NCBI GenBank assembly: GCA_902598425.1
Contig: CACKBK010000001.1
Location: 46,229-110,228, forward strand
From: an uncultured Pelagibacteraceae bacterium
Lineage (GTDB): Bacteria; Pseudomonadota; Alphaproteobacteria; Pelagibacterales; Pelagibacteraceae
Length of the DNA stretch: 64,000 nt
Direction: 5' to 3'
A program made the position numbers and the translations under genes. Positions 1 through 9,309 of this stretch are shown here, one piece after another. Below the pieces are notes generated by a model. That model was not told where the DNA came from. It saw nothing but the letters and a program-made list of their open reading frames with translations, and ran no database searches. How positions within the stretch are numbered: the stretch's first letter is position 1; each line of letters starts with the position of its first letter.

Positions 1-1867
1 ATTGTTTAACTCCTTTTCTGACCTCAATTTCAGCTTCTTTTTGTATTCTTTCTAATGCAATTTCTAAATTTTCACTTTTTTCAAATGTACAATCTATTTC
101 ATAAGAGTTTTTGCCAAAATAATTTATAAATTTTTTGAGTTGAGAATTAGATAAAATAGGTGAGTCTAAAACATAGATATTATCCTTAGTAAGATTATCA
201 AAATTTAATATATTTCCTAAGTTACCAAATCTCGTTTTTAAACTCATAACTTTATTTTCTCTCAAAGAGTCGATGGGTGGATTAGTAACTTGGCTAAAAT
301 TTTGTCTAAAAAAGTGATATAAGGGTCGATACTTATCTGAAAGTACAGCTAAGGGAGTATCATCACCCATTGAACCTGTTGCTTCTTTAGCATCTTCAGC
401 CATTGGATGCAAAATAAGTTCTAAGTCCTCCAAGCTTATACCAAAAGCATGTTGTCTTTTCTTTAGATCACTACCTTTAAATAAAGCTTTTTCATTTGAA
501 ACTGTAATTTTTTTATCTAGATCAATTATTTGATTATTAAAATGTTTATATTCTTTTGCGAGATAATTTTTTATCTTTTCATTAGTAAATAATTTTCCTT
601 TTTCAATTCTTACACCAATTATTTCTCCTGGTCCTAATCGCCCTTTGGCTAATATTTTTTTTTCATTTAATTTAATCATTCCTGTCTCAGAACCTGCAAA
701 CAAAAATTTATCTTTTGTGATAGTGTATCTAAGTGGTCTCAAACCATTTCTGTCATTAGCTGCTATTACCCACTCGTTATCAGTTCCTGCAATTGCTGCT
801 GGTCCATCCCATGGTTCCATGGTGCTGTTTAAAAAATTAAATAGTTGTTGATGATCTTTTGATAAAACTTTACTTTTTTTTGACCATGCATCTGGGACCA
901 ACATAAGTTTAGCAAGTGGAGCAGGTTGTCCCGATATATTTAACAATTCAAATACATTATCTAGTGCTGCTGAGTCCGATGTTCCTGGTTGAATAACTGG
1001 TTTTAAATTCTCTATATCTTCAAATAAATTACTATCCATTTCTTGCTCATGGACTTTCATCCAATTTTTGTTTCCTCTAAAAGTGTTTATCTCACCATTA
1101 TGTGCAATGGCACGGAAAGGTTGGGCTAAATCCCAACTTGGTGCGGTATTGGTCGAAAATCTTTGATGAAAAATAGCAAATCTGGAGACAAAACGTTCAT
1201 CTTGTAAATCAATATAAAAATCAGATATCGACTCCGCTAAAAACATACCTTTGTAAATAATTGATTTTGAACTTAAAGAACAAATGTAAAATCCACTTAA
1301 CGATTTTTTAATTGCTTCGTTTTCAATTTTTCTTCTTGTCTCATAAAGTTTTCTCTCTAGGTTTTTGCCACTTAATTCCTTTATGTTGTGTTTAAATAGA
1401 ACCTGAGCAATTTCAGGTCTTGTTCTGTCTGCTTTCTCTCCCAATACTTGTGGATTTACAGGTACTTGTCTCCATCCATAAATACTAAAGTTACTTTTTG
1501 TTAATTCACTCTCAACAATAGTTCTGCATGTTTCCTGCGCATCAAAATTATTTCTTGGCAGAAAGATCATGCCAACACAAATTTCAGAGTTATCAAATTT
1601 GTGTCCAGTTATTTCAATTTTTTCTATGAAAAAATCTTTTGGAATTTCTAAATGTATACCCGCTCCATCACCTGTTTTTCCATCTGCATCCACAGCTCCT
1701 CTATGCCAAACAGCCTTTAAAGCTTGTATTCCATAATCAACAACTGCTCTCGATTTTTTTCCCTCTGTAGATGCAACTAAACCAACTCCACAAGCATCAT
1801 GCTCCATATCTTTAGAATAAACATTACCCTTTTTAAGTAGATCTAAGTTTTTTTTATATCTTTCCAT
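1..1867 (-). CDS. gltB: Glutamate synthase large subunit, N-terminal part (cut by window edge)
   Basis: This is the large subunit of NADPH-dependent glutamate synthase (GOGAT), which makes two glutamates from glutamine and 2-oxoglutarate in the cytoplasm. I translated it from the minus strand. It opens MERYKKNLDLLKKGN and reaches EHDACGVGLVAS, where Cys26 is the expected N-terminal nucleophile after removal of a short propeptide. The class II amidotransferase features WHRGAVDADGKTGDGAGIH follow. About 622 codons are present, roughly the glutaminase domain and part of the central domain; the FMN and Fe-S part lies beyond base 1. The start codon overlaps the gltD stop by one base, so the two subunits are translationally coupled. 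Two plus-strand open frames inside it are shadows. Confidence 0.95.
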   Translation of the reverse strand, partial: MERYKKNLDLLKKGNVYSKDMEHDACGVGLVASTEGKKSRAVVDYGIQALKAVWHRGAVDADGKTGDGAGIHLEIPKDFFIEKIEITGHKFDNSEICVGMIFLPRNNFDAQETCRTIVESELTKSNFSIYGWRQVPVNPQVLGEKADRTRPEIAQVLFKHNIKELSGKNLERKLYETRRKIENEAIKKSLSGFYICSLSSKSIIYKGMFLAESISDFYIDLQDERFVSRFAIFHQRFSTNTAPSWDLAQPFRAIAHNGEINTFRGNKNWMKVHEQEMDSNLFEDIENLKPVIQPGTSDSAALDNVFELLNISGQPAPLAKLMLVPDAWSKKSKVLSKDHQQLFNFLNSTMEPWDGPAAIAGTDNEWVIAANDRNGLRPLRYTITKDKFLFAGSETGMIKLNEKKILAKGRLGPGEIIGVRIEKGKLFTNEKIKNYLAKEYKHFNNQIIDLDKKITVSNEKALFKGSDLKKRQHAFGISLEDLELILHPMAEDAKEATGSMGDDTPLAVLSDKYRPLYHFFRQNFSQVTNPPIDSLRENKVMSLKTRFGNLGNILNFDNLTKDNIYVLDSPILSNSQLKKFINYFGKNSYEIDCTFEKSENLEIALERIQKEAEIEVRKGVKQ

Positions 1868-3306
1868 TAAGCTACTTTTTCTTGATTAATAGTTTTTTGC
1901 TTTAAAAATTTTTTAATATTTATAGCTGCATCACGTCCATCTTTAATGGCCCAAACAACTAGAGAAGCTCCTCTAATGATATCTCCTGCAGCAAATACAC
2001 CAGGTAAATTTGTTTCCATGGTATCAAAATCTGTTTTAATTGTGCCCCATCTAGATACTTGAAGCTCTTTACTTTCAAAAAGTGTTGGTAAATCTTCAGG
2101 GTCAAAACCCAATGCTTTGATCACCATGTCAGACTTTATTTCAAACTCTGAATCTTTTTGAATTTCAGGTTTACGTCTACCAGTTTCATCTGGTTCTCCA
2201 AGTTTAATTTTATTTACTTTTAAGCTTTCAATTTTATTTTTTCCTAAAAATTCTTTAGGTGCTGTAAGCCATACAAACTCTACTCCCTCCTCCTCAGCAT
2301 TAGCCACCTCTCTAGCTGATCCAGGCATATTTTCTTTATCTCTTCGGTATAGGCATTTTACTGATTTAGCATTTTGTCTTATTGCGGTCCTTACACAATC
2401 CATTGCGGTATCACCACCACCTATAACTACAATATTCTTTCCTTCTGCATTAAGTTTGCCGTTATCAAACAATTCAACTTTATCACCTAATCCTTTTTTA
2501 TTGGATGCAGTAAGAAATTCCATAGCAGGAAAAATATTCTCCAAATCGTTTCCAGGTAAATCAATTTCTCGAGCTTTATAGACACCAGTTGCGATCAGAA
2601 TTGCATCGTGTTTTTCTCTTAATTCCTCAAGAGTTGAGTCTTTTCCAACTTCAAAATTTTGTACAAATTTAATTCCACTTTCCTTTAAAAGTTTTGTTCT
2701 TCTTTCAACTACAAATTTTTCAAGCTTAAAGTTTGGTATGTCATATATTAAAAGTCCTCCAGGTCTATCGTATCTATCATATATTGTTACTTTATATCCT
2801 GAGGTTCTTAATTGTTCTGCACATGCTAAACCTGCTGGACCAGATCCGATTATTCCTACACTCTGATTAATTTCATTTTTTACTTTAATTGGTTTAATCC
2901 AACCATTCGCCCATGCGTTTTCTGTTATATATTTCTCAACAGAGCCTATTGTTACGGTTCCATGCCCTGATTGTTCAATCACACAATTCCCTTCGCATAA
3001 TCTGTCTTGAGGACATATACGACCACAAACTTCTGGCATATTGTTTGTACTTTGAGATAATTCATAGGCCTCTTTAAGTCTTCCTTCTGCGGTTAATTTA
3101 AGCCAATCTGGAATATTGTTACTTAAAGGGCAATGAACTTGACAAAAAGGAACTCCACATTGAGAGCACCTACTTGATTGTTGGGTTGCTTTTTCGTTTA
3201 TAAATTCATCATAGATCTCTTTAAAATCCTCTTTTCTAAGATCAATCTCTCTCTTAGGTGGATTTTGCTGACCTATATCAGTAAACTTTAACATTTTTTT
3301 TGACAT
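1867..3306 (-). CDS. gltD: Glutamate synthase small (beta) subunit
   Basis: GltD passes electrons from NADPH through FAD and Fe-S clusters to GltB. The 479-residue length is typical. The N-terminal region carries two cysteine groups for low-potential [4Fe-4S] clusters, at C47/C50/C55/C59 and C94/C98/C104/C108. A dinucleotide-binding motif GIIGSGPAGLACAEQL lies near residue 151, a second VVIGGGDTAMDC near 290, and the FAD-closing GVFAAGDIIRG near the C-terminus. gltD comes first in the operon and gltB follows with a one-base overlap, so both subunits are made together for ammonium assimilation. The 179-base region upstream, facing uppP, must hold the operon promoter; I could not pick out a convincing -35/-10 pair there. 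Confidence 0.96.
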   Translation of the reverse strand: MSKKMLKFTDIGQQNPPKREIDLRKEDFKEIYDEFINEKATQQSSRCSQCGVPFCQVHCPLSNNIPDWLKLTAEGRLKEAYELSQSTNNMPEVCGRICPQDRLCEGNCVIEQSGHGTVTIGSVEKYITENAWANGWIKPIKVKNEINQSVGIIGSGPAGLACAEQLRTSGYKVTIYDRYDRPGGLLIYDIPNFKLEKFVVERRTKLLKESGIKFVQNFEVGKDSTLEELREKHDAILIATGVYKAREIDLPGNDLENIFPAMEFLTASNKKGLGDKVELFDNGKLNAEGKNIVVIGGGDTAMDCVRTAIRQNAKSVKCLYRRDKENMPGSAREVANAEEEGVEFVWLTAPKEFLGKNKIESLKVNKIKLGEPDETGRRKPEIQKDSEFEIKSDMVIKALGFDPEDLPTLFESKELQVSRWGTIKTDFDTMETNLPGVFAAGDIIRGASLVVWAIKDGRDAAINIKKFLKQKTINQEKVA

Positions 3307-3485
3307 AATTTTTACTTGTATATACTAAGAAAATTCAATTTTAACTAATATTTAGGACAGTTTTTATTACCTATTTTAAGTAAAAAAATCAATATTTATG
3401 TTGCTAATTCTTTTTTTGCATAGCACCTATTCCAACATCTTATCGCTTTATTTTAAATTTATATAAGCTACTTAAGAATCGTTAG

Positions 3486-4253
3486 ATGCTTTCAAACTTT
3501 TTCGAATTAACTATTTTATCTGCAATTCAGGGAATTTCTGAATTTTTACCAGTAAGCTCATCTGCACATTTAATTTTAGCTAATGATATTTCAAATCTAG
3601 GGATTGGCTCAATTTATCTTGATACCGGAATGCACCTAGGTTCTCTGCTAGCTGTAATCTTTTATTTCAGGAATGATTTAAAAAAAATTACTAAAGATAA
3701 AAAATTATTGTACTTAATGATATTTGGTTCTTTGCCAACAATTTTTTTAGGTGCAATTTTATATATTACAGGATTAATAAACCTTTTAAGAAGTATAGAA
3801 ATAATTGCATGGACAACTTTTCTATTTGCTATCTTGCTATGGGTTGCTGACAAATTTAAAGTTGAAAAAAAAATAGACGGGGATCTAAATATAATATCAA
3901 TTTTGCTTATAGGCTTATTCCAAATGTTATCACTTATCCCGGGTGTAAGTAGATCAGGGATTGTAATCACAGCTGGTCGTTTTTTAAATTTTGATAGATT
4001 TGAGTCCTCAAAAATTTCGTTCTACTTATCTATACCTGCAATTGCGGGTGCAAGTTTTTTAACTTTAAAAGATTTAGGTTCATCAATTGTTGATAATAAT
4101 ATAATAATTTTACTTGGAATATGCTTTTCATTTATTTTTTCCTATCTTACGATTAAATATTTTTTAATTTATATAAAAAAATTTACTCTGTTTGCATTCA
4201 TAATTTATAGAGTTATTTTATCTTTTATATTATTTTATATAATTTATATCTGA
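3486..4253 (+). CDS. uppP: Undecaprenyl-diphosphatase (UppP/BacA family)
   Basis: This integral membrane phosphatase converts undecaprenyl diphosphate to the monophosphate, recycling the lipid carrier of peptidoglycan and other envelope polymers. The family's first signature is seen as QGISEFLPVSSSAHLIL at residues ~15-31, and the second as LSLIPGVSRSGIVITAGR around residue 150. These hold the catalytic Glu, Ser and Arg residues. The 255-residue length and the run of hydrophobic segments fit the family. It is divergent from gltD and convergent with the following transporter: the two 3' ends overlap by 10 bases with no terminator between them. Confidence 0.95.
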   Translation: MLSNFFELTILSAIQGISEFLPVSSSAHLILANDISNLGIGSIYLDTGMHLGSLLAVIFYFRNDLKKITKDKKLLYLMIFGSLPTIFLGAILYITGLINLLRSIEIIAWTTFLFAILLWVADKFKVEKKIDGDLNIISILLIGLFQMLSLIPGVSRSGIVITAGRFLNFDRFESSKISFYLSIPAIAGASFLTLKDLGSSIVDNNIIILLGICFSFIFSYLTIKYFLIYIKKFTLFAFIIYRVILSFILFYIIYI

Positions 4254-5137
4254 GATTTTTTTAGTTCAGGAATAATTTGGGAAAACAATACACCGGCAAG
4301 TATTAAACAACAGCCAATTATATTATTCAGATTTAATATCTGAGATAATATAATCCAAGCTGCAACTGCAGCAAAAACACCCTCGAGTGAAAATATTATA
4401 GCTGATGGCGTTGGTGAAATATTTTGTTGTGCATAAATTTGTAAAACAAATGCGATGCCACCTGATAAAACTCCTGCATATAATATCTGTATTTTTTGAT
4501 CTAATATATTTGCTAAATTAAATTCCTCAAACATAAGTGCAGGAACTAGTGAACAGATCGAAACAATAAAAGTTTGTATTAAACCAACCAATATTGGAGC
4601 ATCAAATTCTTCAACCATAATACCAATAAAAATAATATGTAGACTCCAGAAAAGGGCACAAATTAGTACAAGAGTATCCCCCAAGCGTACAGTCGCATCA
4701 TGGAAATTTGTTAAAAGATATGCTCCTGAAATACATAAAAACACGGATGGCCAAACGCTCCAGTGAATTTTTTTTTTAAATAAAAAAAAAACAATGATTG
4801 GAACCATTGGCACATAAAAAATTGTGATGAATGCTGCATTAGCCACATCGGTAAAAAGAAGTGCTACTTGTTGAAGTAAAGAAGCTAAAAATAAAAAAAT
4901 ACCTATTGCGATAGATAAATAAATAAATCTGTTTCTATTTTTTGATAAGACTTCACGTGTTGTTTTTTTTTCTAAAAATAAGTAGAAAGGTATTAAAGCT
5001 AAAAATCCTACAAAAAATCTAGTAGCATTAAAAACATAAGGTCCGATTAGCTCCATACCTGTATCTTGAGCGATAAAAGTTGTTCCCCAAATAAATGTAC
5101 AGAAAAAGGCAGCTATCATTGATTGAGGTTTTGTCAT
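4244..5137 (-). CDS. DMT-superfamily permease (EamA family)
   Basis: A 297-residue inner-membrane protein with about ten hydrophobic segments arranged as two EamA repeats. The start MTKPQSMIAAFFCTFIWGTT is typical of drug/metabolite-type exporters, with FIWGTTFIAQ in helix 1 and SLEGVFAAVAAWIILSQ near the C-terminus, the conserved end of repeat two. Substrate cannot be read from sequence; relatives export amino acids or other small metabolites. The start abuts the aceF stop with no gap, so it is probably cotranscribed with the pyruvate dehydrogenase genes. That is context only and does not show a shared function. Confidence 0.85.
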   Translation of the reverse strand: MTKPQSMIAAFFCTFIWGTTFIAQDTGMELIGPYVFNATRFFVGFLALIPFYLFLEKKTTREVLSKNRNRFIYLSIAIGIFLFLASLLQQVALLFTDVANAAFITIFYVPMVPIIVFFLFKKKIHWSVWPSVFLCISGAYLLTNFHDATVRLGDTLVLICALFWSLHIIFIGIMVEEFDAPILVGLIQTFIVSICSLVPALMFEEFNLANILDQKIQILYAGVLSGGIAFVLQIYAQQNISPTPSAIIFSLEGVFAAVAAWIILSQILNLNNIIGCCLILAGVLFSQIIPELKKSQI

Positions 5138-6049
5138 TTAGATTGCTAACCTGTATGCAAAATTTTTACCCAAATTTTCTTTAAGTTCATTATTAAATCT
5201 TGCTGCCTCAGCACCATCAATAATCCTATGATCGTAAGATAAAGATAAAGGTAGCATAATTCTCTCGTTAGATTTTCCTCCTAAGTGCGAATGAACTTTT
5301 CTCAACTTTCCAATCCCAAGAATGGCTACCTCGGGAAAATTAATTATAGGAGTAAAAAAGGAGCCTCCTATGCCACCAAGACTGGTTATAGTCATTGAGC
5401 CGCCATAAAAATCCTTTTTACCTATCTTAAGTTTTCTGCACTTATCACTTGTAGTTTTGAGTTCCTCAGCGATTTGATTAATATTTTTTTGATCCACATT
5501 TCTTATCTTTGGCACCATCAAACCATGCTCAGTATCAACAGCTATACCAATATGAAAATATTTTTTGATTGTCATTTTTCCATTTTCTATGTCATCAATT
5601 GAGCTATTAAAAGAAGGAAACTTTTTCAAAGTTGCAACTAAAGCTTTGGTTATAAAAGCAAGAGGTGTTATTTTCTTTTTTTCACCAGTATGCAAATCCT
5701 TAAGTGAATTTCTAAAATTTTCCATATCTGTAACATCTGCTTCATCATGGTTTGTTACATGAGGAATTGTATTCCATGCGTGCGAAAGGTGTACAGCAGC
5801 TATTTTTTTAACTCTTGGAATATCTTTGATTTCTATCTCACCAAAATCTGAATGGCTAAATTCTGTTTTGAACTCATTTTTACTTTGTGTATTTTTTTCT
5901 TGACCAACATGTTTAACAAATTTTTTAATATCCTCCTCAACTACTCTACCATCCCTTTGTGAACCTAATACTAAGTTGATATTAACTCCTAATTCTCTAG
6001 CAAACTTTCTGGCTTTTGGACTTGCTGGAACTCTTTTTTTTTCATTCAT
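5138..6049 (-). CDS. aceF: Pyruvate dehydrogenase E2, short form without lipoyl domain
   Basis: Dihydrolipoamide acetyltransferase transfers the acetyl group from lipoyl-lysine to CoA. At 303 residues it is about half the usual length. It starts with a peripheral-subunit-binding domain, VPASPKARKFARELGV then DGRVVEEDIKKFV (residues ~7-45). After a short linker comes the catalytic acetyltransferase domain with the HxxxDG motif in LSYDHRIIDGAEAARF near residue 275. No lipoyl domain precedes these. The missing domain is found instead on the upstream E1 subunit, three bases away, so the pair is functionally complementary. No dihydrolipoamide dehydrogenase gene lies in the window. Confidence 0.93.
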   Translation of the reverse strand: MNEKKRVPASPKARKFARELGVNINLVLGSQRDGRVVEEDIKKFVKHVGQEKNTQSKNEFKTEFSHSDFGEIEIKDIPRVKKIAAVHLSHAWNTIPHVTNHDEADVTDMENFRNSLKDLHTGEKKKITPLAFITKALVATLKKFPSFNSSIDDIENGKMTIKKYFHIGIAVDTEHGLMVPKIRNVDQKNINQIAEELKTTSDKCRKLKIGKKDFYGGSMTITSLGGIGGSFFTPIINFPEVAILGIGKLRKVHSHLGGKSNERIMLPLSLSYDHRIIDGAEAARFNNELKENLGKNFAYRLAI

Positions 6050-6052
6050 AAT

Positions 6053-9000
6053 TTATAATTTGCTTGGAAAGGATCTTTTTGTATCAATATTATATTTTTT
6101 TATTGCGTCTTTGACTGGCTTAGATGAAATTAGTTGCTCATTTGACAGAACACTTAGTGCATATGTAACGATGTGTTCTTTATCAACCTCAAAGAATTTT
6201 CTCAAATTTTTTCTAGTATCACTTCTTCCAAAACCATCAGTTCCTAGCGAATAAAAACTATTTTTTACAAAAGGTCTTATTTGCTCTGAATGACTTCGCA
6301 TATAATCGGAAGCTGCTAAGACAGGGCTATTTGACTGGCCCAAACATTGTTCTACATATGAAACTTTATTTTTTTCATCTGGATTTAAAAGATTGTATCT
6401 CTCAGTTTCCATACCATTTCTCGCAAGCTCATTAAAACTAGTTACACTCCAAATTTCACTATCAATTCCATATTCATTTTGCAGTATTTCAGCACCACTA
6501 ATAATTTCTCTTAAAATTGCACCAGATCCAATTAGCTGAATTTTGATTTTTTTATTTTTATTAAATTCTTTAAACTTATACATGCCCTTTAAAATTCCCT
6601 CCTCACATCCTTTATCTTTTGGCATAGCAGGATGAGGATAATTTTCGTTCATAGTTGTAATGTAATAAAATATATTCTCTTTTTTTTCATGCATACGTCT
6701 AAGTCCTTCTCTAAAAATTACAGCAAGTTCGTAAGCAAATGTTGGATCATAAGAAATACAATTTGGTATAGTAGAGGCTAGAAGATGACTATGTCCATCC
6801 TGATGTTGTAATCCCTCGCCTGCCAAAGTAGTCCTACCTGAGGTGGCACCAATTAAAAAACCTCTAGCTTGACTATCGCCTGCTGCCCAAGCAAAGTCTC
6901 CAACTCTTTGAAAACCAAACATAGAGTAAAACAAGTATATTGGTATCATTTCAATATCATGATTTGTATAAGACGTTCCTGCAGCAATCCAAGATGCCAT
7001 TGATCCTGCCTCGTTGATTCCTTCTTCTAGAACTTGACCTTTTTTATCTTCTCTATATGAACTTAATTGCTCAGAGTCTTCTGGTTCATATTTTTGTCCC
7101 TCATGAGCGTAAATTCCAATTTTTTGAAAAAAACCTTCCATACCAAATGTTCTAGCCTCGTCAGGTATAATTGGCACAAGTCTAGGTGCAACATTTTTAT
7201 CTCTTAGAAGATTTGTTAATAATCTCACTAATGCCATTGTTGTTGACATCTCTTTTTTTCCTGTAGACTCTTTTAAAAAATCAAAAATATCTTTTTGAGG
7301 AGCTTTTATTTGCTTGGCATAAGTGGTTCTTTCTGGAATGAAGCCACCCAGTTTGATTCTACGATCTTTTAAATATTTAATTTCCTCAGAATTTTCATTA
7401 GGTCTAAAATATTGAATTTCCTCTACCTGCTTATTGGTTAGTGGAACGTCAAATCTATCTCTGTAATACATTAAATCTTCAACACCCATTTTTTTTTGCT
7501 GGTGCGTGGTATTAACACTTTCTCCTGTTTTTCCCATTCCATATCCCTTAATAGTTTTTGCAATAATTACTGTAGGTCTACCTTTATTTTTTGAAGCTTG
7601 ATTATAAGCTGCGTAAACTTTATGTGGGTCGTGGCCTCCTCGGTTTAATCTCCATATATCCTTATCAGAAAGAGTGGATACCAGTTCTATTGTCTCAGGA
7701 TATTTACCAAAAAATTTCTCTCTAACATATAAACCATTTCTCGCTTTAAAAGCTTGATATTCACCATCGACTGTTTCATTCATTATTTTTACTAGGTGTC
7801 CTGTTTTATCTTTTGCTAATAAAGGATCCCAATAAGAACCCCATATTACTTTAATCACATCCCAGCCTGCTCCTCTGAAAATACCCTCTAGCTCTTGGAT
7901 AATTTTTCCATTTCCTCTTACTGGACCGTCCAATCTTTGAAGATTGCAATTAACAACAAAAATTAAATTATCTAAGTTTTCTCTTGCTGCTAATCCAATA
8001 GCTCCCATAGACTCTGGTTCATCCATTTCACCGTCACCAAGAAATGCCCATACTTTTCTACCCTCATCTTTTATAAGTCCTCTATTAATTAAGTATTTCA
8101 TAAATCTAGCTTGGTAGATTGCTAACATAGGACCTATTCCCATAGAGACAGTCGGGAACTGCCAAAAATTTGGCATCAGCCAAGGATGTGGATATGAAGA
8201 TAATCCACCTGGATTTACCTCTTGCCTAAAATTATCTAATTGCTTTTCGCTCAATCTTCCTTCTAAGAATGCTCTGGCATACATACCAGGAGCACTGTGA
8301 CCTTGAAAATATATTAAGTCTCCTCCAAACTTATTATTCTTTGCTCTCCAAAAATGATTCATACCAACGTCATATAAAGTTGCAGCAGAGGCAAAAGTTC
8401 CAATGTGACCACCAAGTTCAGGAAATTTTTTATTTGCTCTCACAACCATTGCAGCAGCATTCCATCTAATTAAAGATCTTATCCTTCTTTCAATATTTTG
8501 ATCACCAGGAGATTTGGTCTCTTTATCTGGAGATATAGTGTTTACATATGGTGTATTCCTTGAAAGTACTAAATCTGAACCTTGTCTATATGAATGCTCA
8601 ATTAGTTGTTTTATTAAAAACTGAGCTCTTTTGCTTCCATCTGTTTCTAAAACAGAGGATAATGAATCTATCCATTCTTTTGTTTCGATTGGATCAATAT
8701 CTCCATCTTTGACAACGTTTGAGATTCGATCCTCAGCAATTTTTATAGTTTCTTTTTGTATTTGTGGTTGGGGAATATCTTTTGTCTGTTTTTGAATTTC
8801 AGTTTCTTGAACATGTTTTATTTCTTTATCAATAGTTTTTTCTGCCTCTTCGATTAAATTTTTTGTACTTTTTGGAATTTCATCTGGTGATACTTTTCCA
8901 TTTCCTTCAACTTCTAAAATTAAATCTCCTTTAGAAACCTTATCTCCTACTTTAACATTAATATTTGATATTTTACCTTCAACTGTTGAAGGAACCTCTA

Positions 9001-9133
9001 CGCTAGATTTATCACTTTCAAGTGTGACCACTGGATCGTTTTTCTTTATACTCTCACCAGCTTTTACTATGACTTCAATTATTTCTACTTGTTCAAAATC
9101 ACCTATATCTGGAACTTTTAACTGAATTGACAT
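6053..9133 (-). CDS. aceE: Pyruvate dehydrogenase E1 (homodimeric type) with N-terminal lipoyl domain
   Basis: E1 decarboxylates pyruvate with thiamine diphosphate and reductively acetylates a lipoyl group. Numbered from the ATG at 9133, residues 1-~80 form a lipoyl domain with Lys42 in the modification site LESDKSSVEVPS. A charged, Gln/Glu/Lys-rich linker (~85-140) follows, then a full homodimeric E1. The ThDP motif is GDGEMDEPESMGAIGL, closing with FVVNCN. A GTG five codons upstream (9148) is an alternative start, but the ATG matches the family beginning MSIQLKVPDIGDF. Ordinary AceE is ~890 residues without a lipoyl domain. The fused domain probably supplies the lipoyl arm that the neighbouring E2 lacks. 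Confidence 0.94.
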   Translation of the reverse strand: MSIQLKVPDIGDFEQVEIIEVIVKAGESIKKNDPVVTLESDKSSVEVPSTVEGKISNINVKVGDKVSKGDLILEVEGNGKVSPDEIPKSTKNLIEEAEKTIDKEIKHVQETEIQKQTKDIPQPQIQKETIKIAEDRISNVVKDGDIDPIETKEWIDSLSSVLETDGSKRAQFLIKQLIEHSYRQGSDLVLSRNTPYVNTISPDKETKSPGDQNIERRIRSLIRWNAAAMVVRANKKFPELGGHIGTFASAATLYDVGMNHFWRAKNNKFGGDLIYFQGHSAPGMYARAFLEGRLSEKQLDNFRQEVNPGGLSSYPHPWLMPNFWQFPTVSMGIGPMLAIYQARFMKYLINRGLIKDEGRKVWAFLGDGEMDEPESMGAIGLAARENLDNLIFVVNCNLQRLDGPVRGNGKIIQELEGIFRGAGWDVIKVIWGSYWDPLLAKDKTGHLVKIMNETVDGEYQAFKARNGLYVREKFFGKYPETIELVSTLSDKDIWRLNRGGHDPHKVYAAYNQASKNKGRPTVIIAKTIKGYGMGKTGESVNTTHQQKKMGVEDLMYYRDRFDVPLTNKQVEEIQYFRPNENSEEIKYLKDRRIKLGGFIPERTTYAKQIKAPQKDIFDFLKESTGKKEMSTTMALVRLLTNLLRDKNVAPRLVPIIPDEARTFGMEGFFQKIGIYAHEGQKYEPEDSEQLSSYREDKKGQVLEEGINEAGSMASWIAAGTSYTNHDIEMIPIYLFYSMFGFQRVGDFAWAAGDSQARGFLIGATSGRTTLAGEGLQHQDGHSHLLASTIPNCISYDPTFAYELAVIFREGLRRMHEKKENIFYYITTMNENYPHPAMPKDKGCEEGILKGMYKFKEFNKNKKIKIQLIGSGAILREIISGAEILQNEYGIDSEIWSVTSFNELARNGMETERYNLLNPDEKNKVSYVEQCLGQSNSPVLAASDYMRSHSEQIRPFVKNSFYSLGTDGFGRSDTRKNLRKFFEVDKEHIVTYALSVLSNEQLISSKPVKDAIKKYNIDTKRSFPSKL

Positions 9134-9192
9134 ATTTAATTTTACCACATTTTAATCTTTTTTTGGACAACCTTAAACGAGATAAATTGTAT

Positions 9193-9309
9193 ATGTTTAA
9201 ATTATTGATCAAAAAATTAAAAAAAATTAACGATAAAGATAGTTTAGATGCTAGGTATTGGATACAAATGGCATTATTAAACAAAAATTACTTATCAACT
9301 AAAAACTAA
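9193..9309 (+). CDS. Possible small protein, 38 residues, unknown
   Basis: This short plus-strand frame fills the 172-base space between the thiolase stop and the aceE start, both on the minus strand. From the ATG at 9193 it reads MFKLLIKKLKKIND and then DKDSLDARYWIQMALLN, a basic helix followed by a mixed-charge helix. Its stop overlaps the thiolase stop tail to tail. There is only a weak GAG upstream of the start. I know no homologue. The same space must also hold the aceE promoter, so the frame may be fortuitous. Confidence 0.25.
   Translation: MFKLLIKKLKKINDKDSLDARYWIQMALLNKNYLSTKN

Noticed and set aside
3410..3480. 22-codon frame in the gltD-uppP gap
   Set aside because: No ribosome site, no family resemblance; likely chance.
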